Below are positions 24,234-32,630 of a stretch of DNA of 64,000 nt, piece by piece; position 1 is the stretch's first letter; each line of letters opens with the position of its first letter. The position numbers were made by a program, and so were the translations under genes. The notes under the pieces are model-generated. The model did not search any database and was not told where the DNA came from. It worked only from the letters and a program-made list of their open reading frames with translations. The stretch is from Elusimicrobia bacterium GWC2_64_44 (GTDB taxonomy: Bacteria > Elusimicrobiota > Elusimicrobia > Elusimicrobiales > UBA9959). The stretch covers positions 62,001 to 126,000 of the forward strand of contig MGUG01000027.1 of assembly GCA_001799845.1 (NCBI GenBank), given 5' to 3'.

Positions 24234-25691
24234 ATGCCTTTAAAGAACAAAGAAGCCCAAACCGCGGAGCTCAAGTCCCAGCCGGAGGCGCCGCTGCGCG
24301 CCCTCTATAAGAAAACCTTCGGCGCGGAGCCGGAGGGCTTCGAGCCGCTCAAGGCCGACGGCTCCGCCCGCCGCCTGTTCAGGCTGACGGGCGGCAAACG
24401 CACGGTCATTGGGGTCTTCGGCCCGGACAAGCTGGAGAACCGCGCTTTCCTGGAATTCTCGCGCCATTTCCGCGCGCAGAAGCTGCCGGTCCCCGAGATC
24501 TACGGCGAGGATGCTCCCCAGGGCGTCTACCTCGAGGAGGACCTCGGCAACACCACGCTGTTCGAGTTCCTTTCCGCCGAGCGCGGGGCGGAAATACCGC
24601 CGCAGGTGCTGGGCGCCTACAAAAAAGTTTTGGACTGGCTGCCGAAGTTTCAGTCCCAGGTAAAAGCCGGCCTGGACCTGAAGTTCTGCTACCCGCGCGC
24701 CGCCTTCGACCGGCAGTCCATAATGTGGGACCTGAACTATTTCAAGTACTACTTCCTGAAGCTGGCCAAGATCCCGTTCAACGAGGCCAAGCTGGAGGAC
24801 GACTTCGCCCGGTTCGCCGACTTCCTGCTCGAAGCCCCGTCGGACTACTTCCTCTACCGCGACTTCCAGAGCCGCAACATCATGCTCCGCAACGGCGAGC
24901 CCTGGTTCATAGACTACCAGGGCGGCCGGCGCGGCGCGGCGCAGTACGACGTGGCTTCGCTGCTCTACGACGGCAAGGCGGACCTGCCGCCGGAGACGCG
25001 CGTGGAGCTGTGCAAATATTACCAGGAGGCGTCCGGGCAGGACGCCGCCGGGTTCATGAAGTATTACCCGGCCTTCGTCTATGTCCGCATCATGCAGGCC
25101 ATGGGCGCCTACGGCCTGCGCGGCTTCTACGAGCGCAAGACGCATTTCCTCGCGAGCGTCCCTTACGCGGTGCGCAACCTCGAGTGGCTGCTGCGCAACT
25201 CCGAGCTGGAGGTCAAAACGCCTGAGCTGACGGCCTGCTTCAAACGGATCGCGGCCTCTTCCTACCTGCGGCAGTTCGGCCAGACCCGGCTGGGGCTGAC
25301 CGTGCGCATCATGAGCTTCTCCTACAAGAACGGCGTGCCGCTGGACGACCGCGGCCACGGCGGCGGCTTCATCTTCGACTGCCGCGCGCTGCCAAACCCC
25401 GGGCGCTACGCGGAGTACGCGCAGCTCACGGGCCGCGACAAGCCGGTGGCGGAGTTCCTGAAGAAAGAGCCCGAGGTGGAGAAGTTCCTCGCCGGAGTTT
25501 TCTCTATAACCGGCCAGAGCGTGGAGAATTACCAGACCCGCAACTTCACCTCGCTGTCGGTGGCCTTCGGCTGCACCGGCGGGCGGCACCGCTCGGTGTA
25601 CTGCGCCGAGGCGCTGGCCGCGCACCTGAAGCTGAAATACGGCGCCCGCGTGGAAGTGACGCACCGCGAGAACTGGGGCGCGGCCAAGTGA
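24234..25691 (+). CDS. AmgK-like sugar kinase fused to a RapZ C-terminal domain
   Basis: 485 residues, two modules. Residues about 15-330 form an aminoglycoside-phosphotransferase-type kinase with the catalytic loop FLYRDFQSRNIML and the Mg-binding FIDYQGGRRG, the pattern of AmgK, which phosphorylates MurNAc/GlcNAc at C1. Residues about 345-480 match the RapZ C-terminal domain: GLTVRIMSFSYKNGVP, FIFDCRALPNP and GCTGGRHRSVYCAEALA. The RapZ N-terminal P-loop domain is absent. The GTG of the adjoining MurU-like gene overlaps the stop. A kinase coupled to a GlcN6P-sensing-type domain is inferred. Confidence 0.8.
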   Translation: MPLKNKEAQTAELKSQPEAPLRALYKKTFGAEPEGFEPLKADGSARRLFRLTGGKRTVIGVFGPDKLENRAFLEFSRHFRAQKLPVPEIYGEDAPQGVYLEEDLGNTTLFEFLSAERGAEIPPQVLGAYKKVLDWLPKFQSQVKAGLDLKFCYPRAAFDRQSIMWDLNYFKYYFLKLAKIPFNEAKLEDDFARFADFLLEAPSDYFLYRDFQSRNIMLRNGEPWFIDYQGGRRGAAQYDVASLLYDGKADLPPETRVELCKYYQEASGQDAAGFMKYYPAFVYVRIMQAMGAYGLRGFYERKTHFLASVPYAVRNLEWLLRNSELEVKTPELTACFKRIAASSYLRQFGQTRLGLTVRIMSFSYKNGVPLDDRGHGGGFIFDCRALPNPGRYAEYAQLTGRDKPVAEFLKKEPEVEKFLAGVFSITGQSVENYQTRNFTSLSVAFGCTGGRHRSVYCAEALAAHLKLKYGARVEVTHRENWGAAK

Positions 25692-26386
25692 AGGCCCTGG
25701 TCTTCGCGGCGGGGCTCGGCACCCGCCTTCGCCCGCTCACCGACAGCCTGCCCAAGGCCCTCGTCGACATCAACGGCGTACCGCTGCTGGAGCTGGTGAT
25801 AAAGCGCCTGGCCGCCTCCGGCGCCGACGGCTTCGTGGTCAATACGCATCACTTTCACGACAAGATAGCGGAGTTCCTGCGCGCGAAAGGAAATTTCGGT
25901 TTTAAGATAGAGCTCTCCCGCGAGGAGGCTTTCCCGCTGGAGACCGGCGGCGGCCTCAGGAAGGCGGCCGCGCTGCTCAACGACGGGCGTCCCTTCTTCG
26001 CCTGCAATTCCGACGTCTACTCCGAGATGGACCTGCGTGCGCTCTACGCCGCGCACCTGGCCTCGGGCGCGCTGGCCACCCTGGCCGTGCGCGACCGCCC
26101 CTCCAAGCGCCGGCTGCTGTTCGACGGGGAACTGAATTTGAAAGGCCGGGAGGGGGAAGCCGCGGCCCCGGGCCTGCGGCCCCTGGCCTTCAGCGGCATC
26201 CAGGTGCTCTCGCCGGAGATCTTCGCCAAAATGACCGAAGACGGCGTCTTCTCCGTCACGCCCGTCTATCTGCGCCTCGCCGCCGCCGGCGAAAAAATAA
26301 AAGGCTTCGTGGATGACTCCCCTTTCTGGAGCGACATCGGCGACCTCGAGCGCCTCGAATCCGTCCGCCTCCGCGCCCGCGGTTGA
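25688..26386 (+). CDS. murU: MurU-like sugar-1-phosphate nucleotidyltransferase
   Basis: 232 residues, start GTG overlapping the upstream stop by 4 nt. N-terminal NTP-binding motif FAAGLGTRLRPLTDSLPKALVDINGVPLLE with the family G-x-G-T-R-x(4)-T-x-x-x-P-K pattern, followed by FACNSDVYSEMD in place of the usual metal-binding D-x-D. No C-terminal hexapeptide repeat, so it is short like MurU. Pairing with an AmgK-like kinase suggests conversion of MurNAc-1-P to UDP-MurNAc in peptidoglycan recycling. Other hexose-1-P substrates are possible. Confidence 0.75.
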   Translation: MKALVFAAGLGTRLRPLTDSLPKALVDINGVPLLELVIKRLAASGADGFVVNTHHFHDKIAEFLRAKGNFGFKIELSREEAFPLETGGGLRKAAALLNDGRPFFACNSDVYSEMDLRALYAAHLASGALATLAVRDRPSKRRLLFDGELNLKGREGEAAAPGLRPLAFSGIQVLSPEIFAKMTEDGVFSVTPVYLRLAAAGEKIKGFVDDSPFWSDIGDLERLESVRLRARG

Positions 26387-26411
26387 CTCGGGCGGCAAAG
26401 ATATATATAAA
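26383..26411 (+). promoter_or_regulatory. Promoter giving a leaderless mRNA
   Basis: TTGACT (26383-26388, overlapping the TGA of the upstream gene), a 17-nt spacer and TATAAA (26406-26411). The ATG at 26418 lies 6 nt after the -10, at the expected transcription start, and there is no Shine-Dalgarno. Confidence 0.7.
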
Positions 26412-26417
26412 TCTGTT

Positions 26418-27452
26418 ATGACGCGTTTTATAACCGCACTGCTTTTTACCCTGTCATTCTCCGGGTCCGTGGCCGCTTCTTGTTTTGAGTCCGGGGCGCC
26501 TTGCGCCGCCGTTGAGGCCGCCGCGCCCGCCCCGGAGCCCGCCGCGCCCGCCCGCGCGCCGCAGTCCGCCAAAAAGCCCGTGGTCATTTCCATCGTCGGA
26601 GTGGATTTCAGCCAGGTAGGCCTGGGCAAACTGGAACTCGCCTACTTCAAGCAGCTCCTGGAGCACTTCAAGCCTGGCTCGCGCCTGGACACTCGCCTGT
26701 TCGAGGAACGCCTCGCCAGCGTGGGCGAAGACCTGGCCGCGGCCGAGCTTTACAAGTCCGACGTGATCCAGCCCAAACAGCCGGACGATTACCTGGATTC
26801 CCGCCTGGCCGCTGTGCTGCCCGCCGGGCGCTACGAGATAGCGCCCGTGCGCTGGTCGCGCGATCCCGACGAGAGCGCCGCCGCCGTGCCGCTGGTGGAG
26901 GCGGAAATAAAGAAGATCTTCACCAAGGCCCGGGCCGAAGGCCGCCCGGTCTACCTGGTGGCGCACAGCTGGGGCACGTTGCTCGCGCATACCGCGCTGC
27001 ACCGCCTGGCCGCCTCCGCGCCCGAAGTGCGCATAGATAAATTCGTCACGCTGGGTTCGCCGCTGGTGCCCGGCAGCTGGTGGCTGGATATCTTCGTGCA
27101 GCACCAGGTCAATGCCGGCCAGCTGCAGCAGTACGTCTCCAAGCCGGCCAACGCCGCCTACTGGGTGAACCTCTGGGCCAAGAACGATTACTTCTCCAAC
27201 GAGATCAAGGCCGCCGACAAAAACCTGCGCCAGGACGGGCTGGTGGACGCGCTCGAGAGGCGCGTGATATGGGCCGCCGAGGCGGACCACTCGCTGCGCC
27301 CCGCGGCCCTGCGCGATCTCTTTTTCCTGAAGAGCCTCAAGACCTGGCACTTCGCCTATATCTTCGATTTCAAGGTTTACCTGAAGACCCTGCGCGAGAA
27401 CCACAACCAGACCATCTTCGCGCCGGTGGTCTCCGCCGAGCTGGCCTACTAG
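26418..27452 (+). CDS. Secreted alpha/beta hydrolase (lipase-like)
   Basis: 344 residues from the ATG at 26418; signal peptide MTRFITALLFTLSFSGSVAAS. An Ala/Pro-rich segment is followed by a hydrolase domain with the nucleophile elbow VYLVAHSWGTLLAHTAL (A-H-S-W-G) and, downstream, KFVTLGSPLVPGSWWL, as in lipases and PGAP1-like enzymes. A candidate catalytic His is in EADHSLRP. Periplasmic or exported; substrate unknown. It begins a three-gene unit with the YhcH-like and small helical proteins. Confidence 0.75.
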   Translation: MTRFITALLFTLSFSGSVAASCFESGAPCAAVEAAAPAPEPAAPARAPQSAKKPVVISIVGVDFSQVGLGKLELAYFKQLLEHFKPGSRLDTRLFEERLASVGEDLAAAELYKSDVIQPKQPDDYLDSRLAAVLPAGRYEIAPVRWSRDPDESAAAVPLVEAEIKKIFTKARAEGRPVYLVAHSWGTLLAHTALHRLAASAPEVRIDKFVTLGSPLVPGSWWLDIFVQHQVNAGQLQQYVSKPANAAYWVNLWAKNDYFSNEIKAADKNLRQDGLVDALERRVIWAAEADHSLRPAALRDLFFLKSLKTWHFAYIFDFKVYLKTLRENHNQTIFAPVVSAELAY

Positions 27453-27458
27453 GTATTT

Positions 27459-27923
27459 ATGATCGCGACGCTGCTTGAGAACGCTGACCGGCAGGCGCCG
27501 GGCACCGACGGCTTCGCCAGGGCCTTCGCCTTTCTGCGCCGCCCGGACCTGGCGGCGCTCCCCGACGGCAGATACGAGATCGACGGGGACCGCGTCTTCG
27601 CGCTGGTGCAGCGCTACGAGACCGCGCCCGCGGCGGAGCCGCGCTTCGAGGCCCACCGGGCCTATATCGACGTGCAGTACCTGGCCGCGGGCAGCGAAGT
27701 GATAGGCTGGGCGCCGCTGGGCGCCGTGCAGGTCAGCGAGCCCTACGACGGGGCGAAGGACGTCTGTTTCGGCCGCGCGGCCGCCTGGACGCCGCTGCGG
27801 CTTGGGCCGGGAGAGCTGGCCGTGCTTTACCCCGAGGACGCGCACGCGCCGCGGCTGGCCGCCGGCGGGCCTGCCCCGGTGCTGAAAGTGGTGATAAAGG
27901 TTTCCCTGGGAGCAAATTTATGA
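27459..27923 (+). CDS. YhcH/YjgK/EbgC family protein
   Basis: 154 residues, the normal family length. Diagnostic pattern: FEAHRAYIDVQYLAAGSE, ...LGPGELAVLYPEDAHAPRLA and a C-terminal VLKVVIKV. These cupin-like proteins bind Zn and are linked to sialic acid and other sugar anomer metabolism. The gene lies 7 nt after the hydrolase stop and overlaps the next ATG by 4 nt. Nearby amino-sugar recycling genes make a sugar role plausible; exact substrate unknown. Confidence 0.85.
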   Translation: MIATLLENADRQAPGTDGFARAFAFLRRPDLAALPDGRYEIDGDRVFALVQRYETAPAAEPRFEAHRAYIDVQYLAAGSEVIGWAPLGAVQVSEPYDGAKDVCFGRAAAWTPLRLGPGELAVLYPEDAHAPRLAAGGPAPVLKVVIKVSLGANL

Positions 27924-28324
27924 CGCTAAAAGAACTGATACGCGCCGCCATCAGCGGCGAGATGGAAGATATCTCCGCCTGCAAAGTGGACATCGTCGCC
28001 TTCGGCGCGGCGCCCGGAGGGCAGAAGCCCGCCGAATTATACGAGAAGCTTATAGAAGAGAAGCGCACCCGCCTGCTGGACCTGGGCCGCATCTTCAAGG
28101 AAGGCACCGGCTTCCGCCAGCGCGCCATACCGCACGCGCGGTCGCTGGAGGCCTCGCTGCGCGCCCGCGCGGCGCGGGCCGGCGCGGCCGCAGTGGTCTA
28201 CGCCGACCTGATGAAGGTGATGAACAAGCCGGAGTTCAAGGCCGTCATGAAAGCGCTCTCGGAGCGGGAGCGCGCTGTGTACGCCGAGGTCAAGGCTATG
28301 CAGGCGGAACTTAAAAAAGATTGA
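27920..28324 (+). CDS. Small helical protein of unknown function
   Basis: 134 residues, ATGA overlap with the YhcH-like gene. Almost entirely predicted helix (LKELIRAAISGEMEDISACKVD, ...ALSERERAVYAEVKAMQAEL). The beginning recalls rubrerythrin-type ferritin-like proteins, but a full set of metal-binding Glu/His motifs is not visible. I do not assign a function. Confidence 0.65.
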   Translation: MTLKELIRAAISGEMEDISACKVDIVAFGAAPGGQKPAELYEKLIEEKRTRLLDLGRIFKEGTGFRQRAIPHARSLEASLRARAARAGAAAVVYADLMKVMNKPEFKAVMKALSERERAVYAEVKAMQAELKKD

Positions 28325-28347
28325 GGAGCGCGGAGGCGCAACGCCGG

Positions 28348-28377
28348 AGGCCGGCCCTTAGCGGGGCCGGCCTTTCG
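28348..28377. terminator. Terminator hairpin between convergent genes
   Basis: A 10-bp stem AGGCCGGCCC (28348-28357) with 28364-28373, followed on the plus strand by TTTCGCTTT. The loop contains the TAA of the minus-strand TPR gene, so the hairpin overlaps that coding end. Confidence 0.65.
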
Positions 28378-30073
28378 CTTTCAGGGCTTCCAGCCGCCGC
28401 AGGTTCTGCGCCGCGCTGCCGCCGGGTGCCAGGCGCAGGGCGCGCCTGAACAGCTCTTCCGCGCCGGCGTAGTCGCCGCGCCTGGCCAGCAGTACGCCCA
28501 GGTCGTTGAGCGTCTCCAGGCTGCCGGAGCCGGCGGCGAGCGCGCGGCGGTAGGCCGCTTCGGCTTCCGCTTCGCGGCCGGCGGAGAGCAGCGCGCGTGC
28601 CTCGGCCAGGAGCGCCGGGGGGAAAGCGGGATGCGCCCGCAGTAGCGCGGCCAGGGCCTCCGCGCCTTCCGCCTTCCGGCCGGCGTCCATCCAGACGCCG
28701 TAGCGGTTGAACAAAAGTTCCGGGTCGCCCGGCTTCAAAGCCAGCGCGCGGTCCGAAGCGGCCAGCGCGCCCGGCAGATCGCCGTCCTTTGACCTGGCGA
28801 GGGCCAGCCCGTCGAGGTAGAGCGGGTTGTCCGGGTCGCCGGCGGAGACGCGCTCCAGCAGCAGGCGGCTTTTCTGATAGCGCCCGGCCAGGTAATACTC
28901 GCGCGCCAGGTTGTAGAGCATCGGCTTGGACGTGGACCTCTGCGCGGCGTGCTCGTAGATGCGCAGGTCGGTGTCGCGCAGGCCGATGTTGAAGAAATTC
29001 GCGGTCATCAGCACGGCCGCGGCCAGCGGCAGCAGCGGGCGGTGCTCTTTGTCCGCCGCCAGTTTGTCTGCCAACAGCAGGAACAGCCCGGCGTTGGCCA
29101 GGTAGACCCAGTGGTCCAGCATCAGGTCGTTGGCCGCCAGCAGCGGCAGCTTGGGCGCCAGGTTGAGCAGGTACCAGCCCGCGCAGAAGACGGCCAGCCT
29201 GCTTCCCTTCCGGTAGAGAAAATAGCCCGCCGCGGCGCTCGCCGCCGGCGCGGCCCAGCGCAGCAGGGCCAGGTCCGGCTGCAGGCGGTGCGAGTGCATG
29301 TCGAAAGGAAAAACAGCTTCTTTCAGGTAGGCCAGGACGCTCGCCGGCACTTTAAGGAAGAGGCCGGAGAGCACCGGGGCCAGGCCGTGCGAGAGCGTGC
29401 CCATGCCCAGCGCCAAATGCCGCGCCGCGAGGTAGAACGGGATGAAGGCGAAGAAAGGCAGCAGCGCCTGGTAATCTTTTTTTTCGCGCTTGAGGTACCA
29501 CAGGCAGAGCGCGGCCAGCGCCGGGGTGACCACCCCGTTCTCTTTGAAGCCGCAGGCCGCCGCGAAAAAGAAGAAGGAGGCGAGGGGCTTCCTTTTAAGG
29601 AAGAGCAGCAGCGAGGCTGCCACGCAGGCCGACGAGGCCAGCTCGGCGCGGCCGGCTATCACCAGCAGCTGCTCCACCGCGGCCGGGTGCGCGGCCAGCA
29701 GGGCGGCGGCCCAGAAGGCGGCGGGCCGCGCCAGGCCCAGCGCCAGCGCCAGGTAGAAGAACAGTACCGCCGTCGCCGCGTGGAAAAGCAGATTGGTCAG
29801 GTGGTAGCCGAAGGGGCGCAGGCCCCAGACGGCGAAGTCGGTCATATTGCTGACCGTCTGCAGCGGGCGGTAATAATTCAGCCCCTGCGCGAACGGGTCG
29901 CCTTTGAAGGCGGCGGCCAGGTTCTCCGCGCTCAGGGCCAGGCGCGGGTTCTGCTCTATCATGCGGTGGTCGTCCCACATGAACCCCACCCGCAGCGTGA
30001 GGCCGAAGGCCAGCAGCGCGGCCAGCAGCAGGCCCGCCGGCGCCAGCGCGCCCCGGAATTTCTCTATGGTCAT
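28358..30073 (-). CDS. Polytopic membrane protein with C-terminal TPR repeats
   Basis: 571 residues from the ATG at 30073 (the TTG one codon earlier is less likely). About ten membrane segments in the first ~390 residues, with an early luminal-type motif MWDDHRMIEQNP (an Asp-containing loop as in GT-C/PMT-like enzymes), then about four TPR units (400-570). This is the layout of TMTC-like or O-mannosyl-transferase-related proteins. An extended -10 (TGCTATAAT, hexamer at 30082-30087) lies 8 nt before the ATG. Glycosyl transfer is an inference. Confidence 0.7.
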   Translation of the reverse strand: MTIEKFRGALAPAGLLLAALLAFGLTLRVGFMWDDHRMIEQNPRLALSAENLAAAFKGDPFAQGLNYYRPLQTVSNMTDFAVWGLRPFGYHLTNLLFHAATAVLFFYLALALGLARPAAFWAAALLAAHPAAVEQLLVIAGRAELASSACVAASLLLFLKRKPLASFFFFAAACGFKENGVVTPALAALCLWYLKREKKDYQALLPFFAFIPFYLAARHLALGMGTLSHGLAPVLSGLFLKVPASVLAYLKEAVFPFDMHSHRLQPDLALLRWAAPAASAAAGYFLYRKGSRLAVFCAGWYLLNLAPKLPLLAANDLMLDHWVYLANAGLFLLLADKLAADKEHRPLLPLAAAVLMTANFFNIGLRDTDLRIYEHAAQRSTSKPMLYNLAREYYLAGRYQKSRLLLERVSAGDPDNPLYLDGLALARSKDGDLPGALAASDRALALKPGDPELLFNRYGVWMDAGRKAEGAEALAALLRAHPAFPPALLAEARALLSAGREAEAEAAYRRALAAGSGSLETLNDLGVLLARRGDYAGAEELFRRALRLAPGGSAAQNLRRLEALKAKGRPR

Positions 30074-30081
30074 CAAGAGGG

Positions 30082-30109
30082 ATTATAGCAAGTCAGAAAA
30101 AGATAAAAT
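30082..30109. promoter_or_regulatory. Divergent leaderless promoter region
   Basis: Minus strand: TGCTATAAT with the hexamer at 30082-30087, 8 nt before the TPR-protein ATG. Plus strand: TAAAAT at 30104-30109, 5 nt before the methyltransferase ATG. The two starts are only 41 bp apart. Confidence 0.5.
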
Positions 30110-30114
30110 CTTGT

Positions 30115-30888
30115 ATGGCCAGACTGAAGATAGCCGACGGTTCGGAAATTTACGGCGACGCGCTGCAGTACGACGCCTTCAATGACCCCGCCAGCGGCGA
30201 CGCCGACTACTACCTTGCCGAGGCGCGCCGCGCCCGCGGCCCCGTGCTGGAGCTGGCCTGCGGCACCGGGCGATTGACCATACCTTTTAAGAAGGCCGGC
30301 GTGGATATCACCGGGCTGGACTCGGCCGCGCCCATGCTGGCGCAGGCCCGCGCCAAGGCCGCCGCCGCCGGGGCGCAGGTGCGCTTCGTGCCGGGCGACG
30401 CCCGCAAATTCAGCCTGGGCCGCAAGTTCAAGCTGATCTTCATGGCCTTCAATTCCGTGCAGCACCTGGGCGGCCGGCGGGACATGGAGGGCCTGTTCGC
30501 CTCGGTGCGCCGCCACCTGGCTCCTGGCGGGCGCTTCATCTTCGACGCTTTCAGCCCCGATCCGCGCTACCTGACGCGCGATCCGGAGGAATTGCTGCCG
30601 GTGGCTTACTATGACGATCCGTCCGGCCCGGGTAAAATTCTGGTCAATGAGCGCTATTCCTATGATAAAGTGGCCCAGACCTCGCGCATAGACTGGTATT
30701 ACAGGCGCGAAAAAGACGGCAAAACCGTCAAAAAACGCTTGAATCTGCGGTGTTTTTTCCCCGAAGAGCTGCTGGCGCTGGCGCATTACAACGGTTTCAG
30801 GGTGGCGGCCCGCTACGGCGGCTTCAGGCGCGAGGCTTTCGACGGGAATTCTTCCCGCCAGGTGCTGGTCTGCCGGCCCCGTCCCTGA
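30115..30888 (+). CDS. Class I SAM-dependent methyltransferase
   Basis: 257 residues. Motif I VLELACGTGRLTIPFKKAG, acidic motif II end ITGLDSAAPML, then VRFVPGDARKF and KLIFMAFNSVQHL correspond to the Methyltransf_25-type core. The C-terminal part has an antiparallel sheet region (DWYYRREKDGKTVKKRLNLR). Cytoplasmic; substrate unknown. The start is leaderless in appearance. It stands alone between a divergent TPR gene and the rpsF operon. Confidence 0.85.
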   Translation: MARLKIADGSEIYGDALQYDAFNDPASGDADYYLAEARRARGPVLELACGTGRLTIPFKKAGVDITGLDSAAPMLAQARAKAAAAGAQVRFVPGDARKFSLGRKFKLIFMAFNSVQHLGGRRDMEGLFASVRRHLAPGGRFIFDAFSPDPRYLTRDPEELLPVAYYDDPSGPGKILVNERYSYDKVAQTSRIDWYYRREKDGKTVKKRLNLRCFFPEELLALAHYNGFRVAARYGGFRREAFDGNSSRQVLVCRPRP

Positions 30889-30895
30889 GGCCTTC

Positions 30896-30924
30896 TTGTA
30901 AACCCGCCCGGGATTTGGTATTAT
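30896..30924 (+). promoter_or_regulatory. Promoter of the rpsF operon
   Basis: TTGTAA (30896-30901), a 17-nt spacer and TATTAT (30919-30924). The rpsF ATG at 30934 is 9 nt beyond the -10, leaving almost no leader and no Shine-Dalgarno. Confidence 0.6.
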
Positions 30925-30933
30925 TACCCTACT

Positions 30934-31245
30934 ATGAATACCTATGAGTTAATGCTGATTATCAATCCCCAGCTTACCGACGCCGAAGTCGCGGAAGCCG
31001 TGGAAAAAGCCAAAAAGGTCCTTACCGACGAGAAGGGCGAGGTCCTTGCCGAAGACAGGCTGGGCCGCAAGAAGTTCTCCCACGCCGTCAACAAGAACCG
31101 CGACGGCTATTACGTCTACATGAAGGTCAAGGCGACTCCCGAAAGCGTGAAGGTCATTAACCATGCCCTGAAGCTGCAGGAAACCGTACTGCGCGCCCTG
31201 ATGATGAAAGCTACCGTCGAGCCGGTGGCCGTCAAGAAGCCTTAA
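30934..31245 (+). CDS. rpsF: Ribosomal protein bS6
   Basis: 103 residues. It begins NTYELMLIINPQLTDAEV and contains DRLGRKKFSHAVNKNRDGYYVYM, the typical bS6 RNA-binding pattern; it binds 16S rRNA with bS18 in the 30S platform. First gene of rpsF-ssb-rpsR-rplI-dnaB, the common bacterial order. Confidence 0.97.
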   Translation: MNTYELMLIINPQLTDAEVAEAVEKAKKVLTDEKGEVLAEDRLGRKKFSHAVNKNRDGYYVYMKVKATPESVKVINHALKLQETVLRALMMKATVEPVAVKKP

Positions 31246-31264
31246 GCCGAAGTTTTTTACTTCT

Positions 31265-31714
31265 ATGGAATTAAGGATGCCGGAGATCAACTCGGTGATG
31301 CTGGCGGGCCGTCTGACCCGCGATCCCGAGGTGCGCTACACCCAGTCGCAGATGGCCGTGGCCAGCCTGGGGCTCGCCGTGAACCGCCGCTTCCAGGACA
31401 AGGCCTCCGGCGAGTGGAAGGACGACACCATCTTCGTGTCCGTCACCGTGTGGGGCCAGGCCGCCGAGCGCTGCAAAGAGAAAATGCGCAAGGGCACCCC
31501 GCTGCTGGTGGACGGCCGCCTCACGATGTCGGAATACACCGACAAGACCGGGGCCAAGCGCAAAGAGATGAAGGTGACCGCCAACCGCGTGCAGATCATG
31601 TCTTTCGACGGCCCCGCCGGCGAAGGCGCCCCGAAGTCCGCGCCCGCCGAGGAGTCCGTGGAAGCCGAGGCCAAGCCCGGCGCCGAGGGCGGCATAGAAG
31701 AAGTGCCGTTCTAG
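31265..31714 (+). CDS. ssb: Single-stranded DNA-binding protein
   Basis: 149 residues. OB fold (about 5-110) with INSVMLAGRLTRDPEVRYT and WGQAAERCKEKMRKGTPLLVDG, then an acidic Ala/Glu/Pro-rich tail ending EEVPF, the hydrophobic acidic tip that binds repair proteins. The ATG at 31265 gives four extra residues; the ATG at 31277 (MPEINS) is an alternative, since neither has a good ribosome site. Confidence 0.95.
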   Translation: MELRMPEINSVMLAGRLTRDPEVRYTQSQMAVASLGLAVNRRFQDKASGEWKDDTIFVSVTVWGQAAERCKEKMRKGTPLLVDGRLTMSEYTDKTGAKRKEMKVTANRVQIMSFDGPAGEGAPKSAPAEESVEAEAKPGAEGGIEEVPF

Positions 31715-31747
31715 CAGGATTTTAGAAATCAGGTAGGAGCTAATACT

Positions 31748-32074
31748 ATGGAGAATACCGAAAATACCACCCCCAAGCCGGCGGAGACCGCCGCGCCCAG
31801 GCCCCAGGGAGCGCCCGCGCACCGCGAGGGCCCCGGCGGGTTCCGCCGCCCCGGCGGCCGCAGGTTCGCGCCGCGCCGCAAGGTGTGCCGCCTCTGCGCC
31901 GAGAAGATCGCCCTGGTGGACTACAAGCAGGCCCAGATCGTCAAATCGTTCTGCACCGACACCGGCAAGATCCTGTCCCGCCGCATCACCGGCGCCTGCG
32001 CCAGGCACCAGCGCCAGATCATGCGCGCGGTGAAGATCAACCGCAATCTGTCCCTCATGCCCTATAGCGGCTAA
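31748..32074 (+). CDS. rpsR: Ribosomal protein bS18 with extended N-terminus
   Basis: 108 residues, longer than the usual ~75 because of a Pro/Thr/Gly-rich N-terminal extension (about 1-42). The core is typical: KVCRLCAEKIALVDYKQAQIVKSF...RRITGACARHQRQIMRAVKINR. It pairs with bS6 in the 30S subunit. AGGAGC precedes the ATG by about 7 nt. The extension may be disordered and is a lineage feature. Confidence 0.95.
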   Translation: MENTENTTPKPAETAAPRPQGAPAHREGPGGFRRPGGRRFAPRRKVCRLCAEKIALVDYKQAQIVKSFCTDTGKILSRRITGACARHQRQIMRAVKINRNLSLMPYSG

Positions 32075-32086
32075 TTGGAGCAAATC

Positions 32087-32536
32087 ATGAAAGTCATACT
32101 CAAAAAAGACGTTAACAACCTGGGCCGCTCCGGCGAGATAAAGACCGTGAAAGACGGCTACGCCCGCAACTTCCTGATGCCCCGCGGCATGGCCGAGCTG
32201 GCCACCGAGGGCTCGCTGAGCGCCTGGAAGAATTCCGCCGACAAGCGCGCCAAGCGCGTCGCCTCGGAGGACGCCGGCCTGCAGGACCTGGCCAAGCGCC
32301 TTTCCGCGATCACCCTTTCCTTCTCGCGCCCCGTTTCCGAAGAGGGCGTGATGTTCGGGTCCGTGGCCAAGAGCGACATCATCAAGAACCTGGCCGCCGC
32401 CGACATCGAAGTGCACAAGGACATGATCCGCCTGCCGGCCTCCCTTAAGGCCGTCGGCACCTTCGAGGTGGAGATCGCTTTGAAGCCGCATATAGCCGCC
32501 AAGATAAAGGTGGCGGTTTCCGCGCAGAGCAAGTAA
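32087..32536 (+). CDS. rplI: Ribosomal protein bL9
   Basis: 149 residues from the ATG at 32087, with GGAG about 9 nt upstream; the in-frame ATG at 32075 is rejected since it precedes the conserved MKVILKKDVNNLGRSGEI start. The N-terminal domain and long connecting helix are followed by a C-terminal domain. Normal length. Confidence 0.96.
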   Translation: MKVILKKDVNNLGRSGEIKTVKDGYARNFLMPRGMAELATEGSLSAWKNSADKRAKRVASEDAGLQDLAKRLSAITLSFSRPVSEEGVMFGSVAKSDIIKNLAAADIEVHKDMIRLPASLKAVGTFEVEIALKPHIAAKIKVAVSAQSK

Positions 32537-32630
32537 GTCACAGCGGTCATTCCTGATAAGCCCGGAGCCGAGGCCGCCATGGCCGGAGCCCGGGTTTGTC
32601 ATCACAAACCAAACAGGGCAGGGGATTCAC

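Noticed and set aside
30073-30076. TTG start one codon before the TPR-protein ATG
   Set aside because: ATG is preferred and fits the 8-nt distance from the -10 box; the TTG would add only one residue.
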